The notes under the pieces are model-generated. The model made no database searches, was not told where the DNA came from, and worked only from the letters and a program-made list of their open reading frames with translations. 5,577 bases of DNA. It comes from Candidatus Hermodarchaeota archaeon. Its GTDB lineage: Archaea > Asgardarchaeota > Hermodarchaeia > Hermodarchaeales > Hermodarchaeaceae. A program made the translations under genes and the position numbers. Location of the stretch: positions 1-5,577 of the forward strand of contig JAEOSA010000137.1 of NCBI GenBank assembly GCA_016840595.1, written 5' to 3'. Below are positions 4,336 through 5,577 of this stretch, one piece after another (within the stretch, counting starts at the first letter, position 1; each line of letters starts with the position of its first letter).

Positions 4336-5577
4336 TTAATGCCGAACACGATATTGTGCTTCGTGATTTGCATAGTGCATCTCACGGGGGACATCCTCAC
4401 TTCCCGGTACTACTGGTAGGAGACTGATTCGGTTTTGTTGGCGTTCTTTAAGTGAGTTGGGTATCTCGCCTCCAAAGGGATGAGTAAAGGGAAGCATGAA
4501 GCGATAATCTTTCCCTAATATCCCAGCGATACGGGTAAGCATTCGCTTTGATTTACCACCGTGTTTAAAGCGGTAATAAGCAAGATAAAGGAAGCCACCA
4601 ATCAATTTGATGATTTGGCGATTTATCCAAGTATCTTGGATATCTTCGAGCCAAGCTTCTCGCCAGTGAAGAAGATTATGATCCCAACATTCGATGAAAA
4701 TTTCCCATTGAAGCTCAGTTAATCGACGAAGGTTCAGAGTTTTTTCTTTTCGTAGAGCACAATCTTCCAAAGACACAAAGAACAGGGGTACAAAAAAGGT
4801 CTTGAATCGACGCATTCGGTGCACAAGATCGAGGGTAAGGAGTACATCCTCTTCAGTCTCCTTGGGCAAGCCAGTAACTAAAGTACAAAGGGGTAACCAG
4901 TTTGCATCATTGAGAATGCCATAGGCTTCACAAACGATTTCAGGCCATTGGCTAACATCATAAGGTAAGGCTTTTCCGCGCATGTGTTCTTGCATAAGTC
5001 GAGGACTACCCGTTTCAACTCCCACCTCCACAGTGACAACAGGGTTACCTCGATACTTGTATCGGGATTTCTCACCAATAGTATCAGTAATTTCTTGCAC
5101 CATTTTCGGTTCAATAATGGCTGGAGCTAAGGATGCATGGGCTGTTTGAACAACTTTTACGCCTGGTTCAGCTACTACCGCCTTATACAAATTAACTACG
5201 GCTTTTCGATTTGGAAGAAAGCGTTCTTTCGAGCCATAAAGAAAGACGTCATCAGTATTCAGAAGAATCATATCGGCGCCGCAACGAAGGTTCGCTCGGA
5301 CCTCCTTCAACACTTTTTTAATTGGAAAAGTCCGTCGATACTTCATGGTGGGTGAACAGAATTGACAACCTCGACCACATCCCCGTGAAATTTCAACAGC
5401 TCCATAAATTGCGCCATTCCGAATTGGAGTGATTTCATCATCGTCAGGTCTTTCAGCTCTGACTATAGGAGGGAGTGGTTCACCTCGAATTGCCTTCTCA
5501 AATAATTTTGGTGCAGTCCGTTCAGATTCACCCATGACAATGCAATCAAACCCAAATTCCTCTCGTAGCTTCGGGTT
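4336..5577 (-). CDS. B12-binding/radical SAM domain protein, N-terminus beyond window edge
   Basis: The frame stays open to the right edge; 413 residues are visible. The first 14, including LREEFGFDCIV, plus the following GESE and GEPLPP resemble the end of a cobalamin-binding domain (GFD...GEGE pattern), so the gene certainly starts outside and the internal Met at 5535 is not the start. The radical SAM barrel follows with CGRGCQFC (C67, C71, C74 of the visible part), which holds the 4Fe-4S cluster that cleaves S-adenosylmethionine. Further family signs are GVETGSP (186-192) and TGLPKETEED (235-244). The C-terminal third is rich in Trp and Arg, has a hydrophobic stretch IIKLIGGFLYLAYYRF (322-337), and ends in a His-rich tail. 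Such proteins methylate or rearrange unreactive carbons; substrate unknown. Similar archaeal proteins are annotated only as B12-binding/radical SAM proteins. Confidence 0.92.
   Translation of the reverse strand, partial: NPKLREEFGFDCIVMGESERTAPKLFEKAIRGEPLPPIVRAERPDDDEITPIRNGAIYGAVEISRGCGRGCQFCSPTMKYRRTFPIKKVLKEVRANLRCGADMILLNTDDVFLYGSKERFLPNRKAVVNLYKAVVAEPGVKVVQTAHASLAPAIIEPKMVQEITDTIGEKSRYKYRGNPVVTVEVGVETGSPRLMQEHMRGKALPYDVSQWPEIVCEAYGILNDANWLPLCTLVTGLPKETEEDVLLTLDLVHRMRRFKTFFVPLFFVSLEDCALRKEKTLNLRRLTELQWEIFIECWDHNLLHWREAWLEDIQDTWINRQIIKLIGGFLYLAYYRFKHGGKSKRMLTRIAGILGKDYRFMLPFTHPFGGEIPNSLKERQQNRISLLPVVPGSEDVPREMHYANHEAQYRVRH

Noticed and set aside
4237..4419. 60-codon plus-strand frame across the convergent junction
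   Set aside because: It overlaps the ends of two well-supported genes in another frame and on the other strand, with no ribosome site.
1..5577. CRISPR array, insertion sequence or defence system
   Set aside because: No regularly spaced repeats, transposase, nuclease or toxin-antitoxin genes were seen. The sirtuin is a stand-alone small enzyme, not fused to a defence effector or next to one.

Overview
The window is ordinary protein-coding DNA with five genes and one unexplained 434-base gap. The organism looks archaeal. The reasons are TTTTTATAG-type TATA elements, purine-rich Shine-Dalgarno sites about 6 bases before two starts, a sirtuin most like the small archaeal enzymes, a flavoredoxin-type flavin reductase and a B12-binding/radical SAM protein. 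An Asgard or other mesophilic archaeon would fit, but the lineage is a guess and a bacterium is not excluded.

Left part (1-2496, minus strand): an FGGY carbohydrate/polyol kinase is followed 6 bases after its stop codon by a LarA-family nickel-pincer hydroxyacid racemase/epimerase. The second gene runs off the left edge and lacks its C-terminus. The two read as one transcription unit, probably with coupled translation, and suggest a small catabolic or interconversion step on a polyol, sugar or sugar acid. The substrate cannot be fixed from sequence.

Middle (2497-3369): a 117-base divergent intergenic region with a perfect 10-base palindrome and a spaced inverted repeat separates the kinase from a plus-strand sirtuin (NAD-dependent protein deacylase). 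The sirtuin is complete, with all catalytic and zinc residues, but has a Tyr where the family normally has Ser in the GTS/GSS NAD-binding motif.

Gap (3370-3803): no convincing protein gene. It contains a good TATA-like box, several hairpins, a long-range complementarity and a T-tract, so an undescribed structured RNA of about 300 nt is possible but unproven.

Right part (3804-5577): a plus-strand flavin reductase-like FMN protein converges, with 16 bases between, on a minus-strand B12-binding/radical SAM protein. The start of that protein lies beyond the right edge.

No tRNA, rRNA, CRISPR array, insertion sequence or phage gene was seen. Apart from the kinase/LarA pair there is no clear shared pathway between neighbours.
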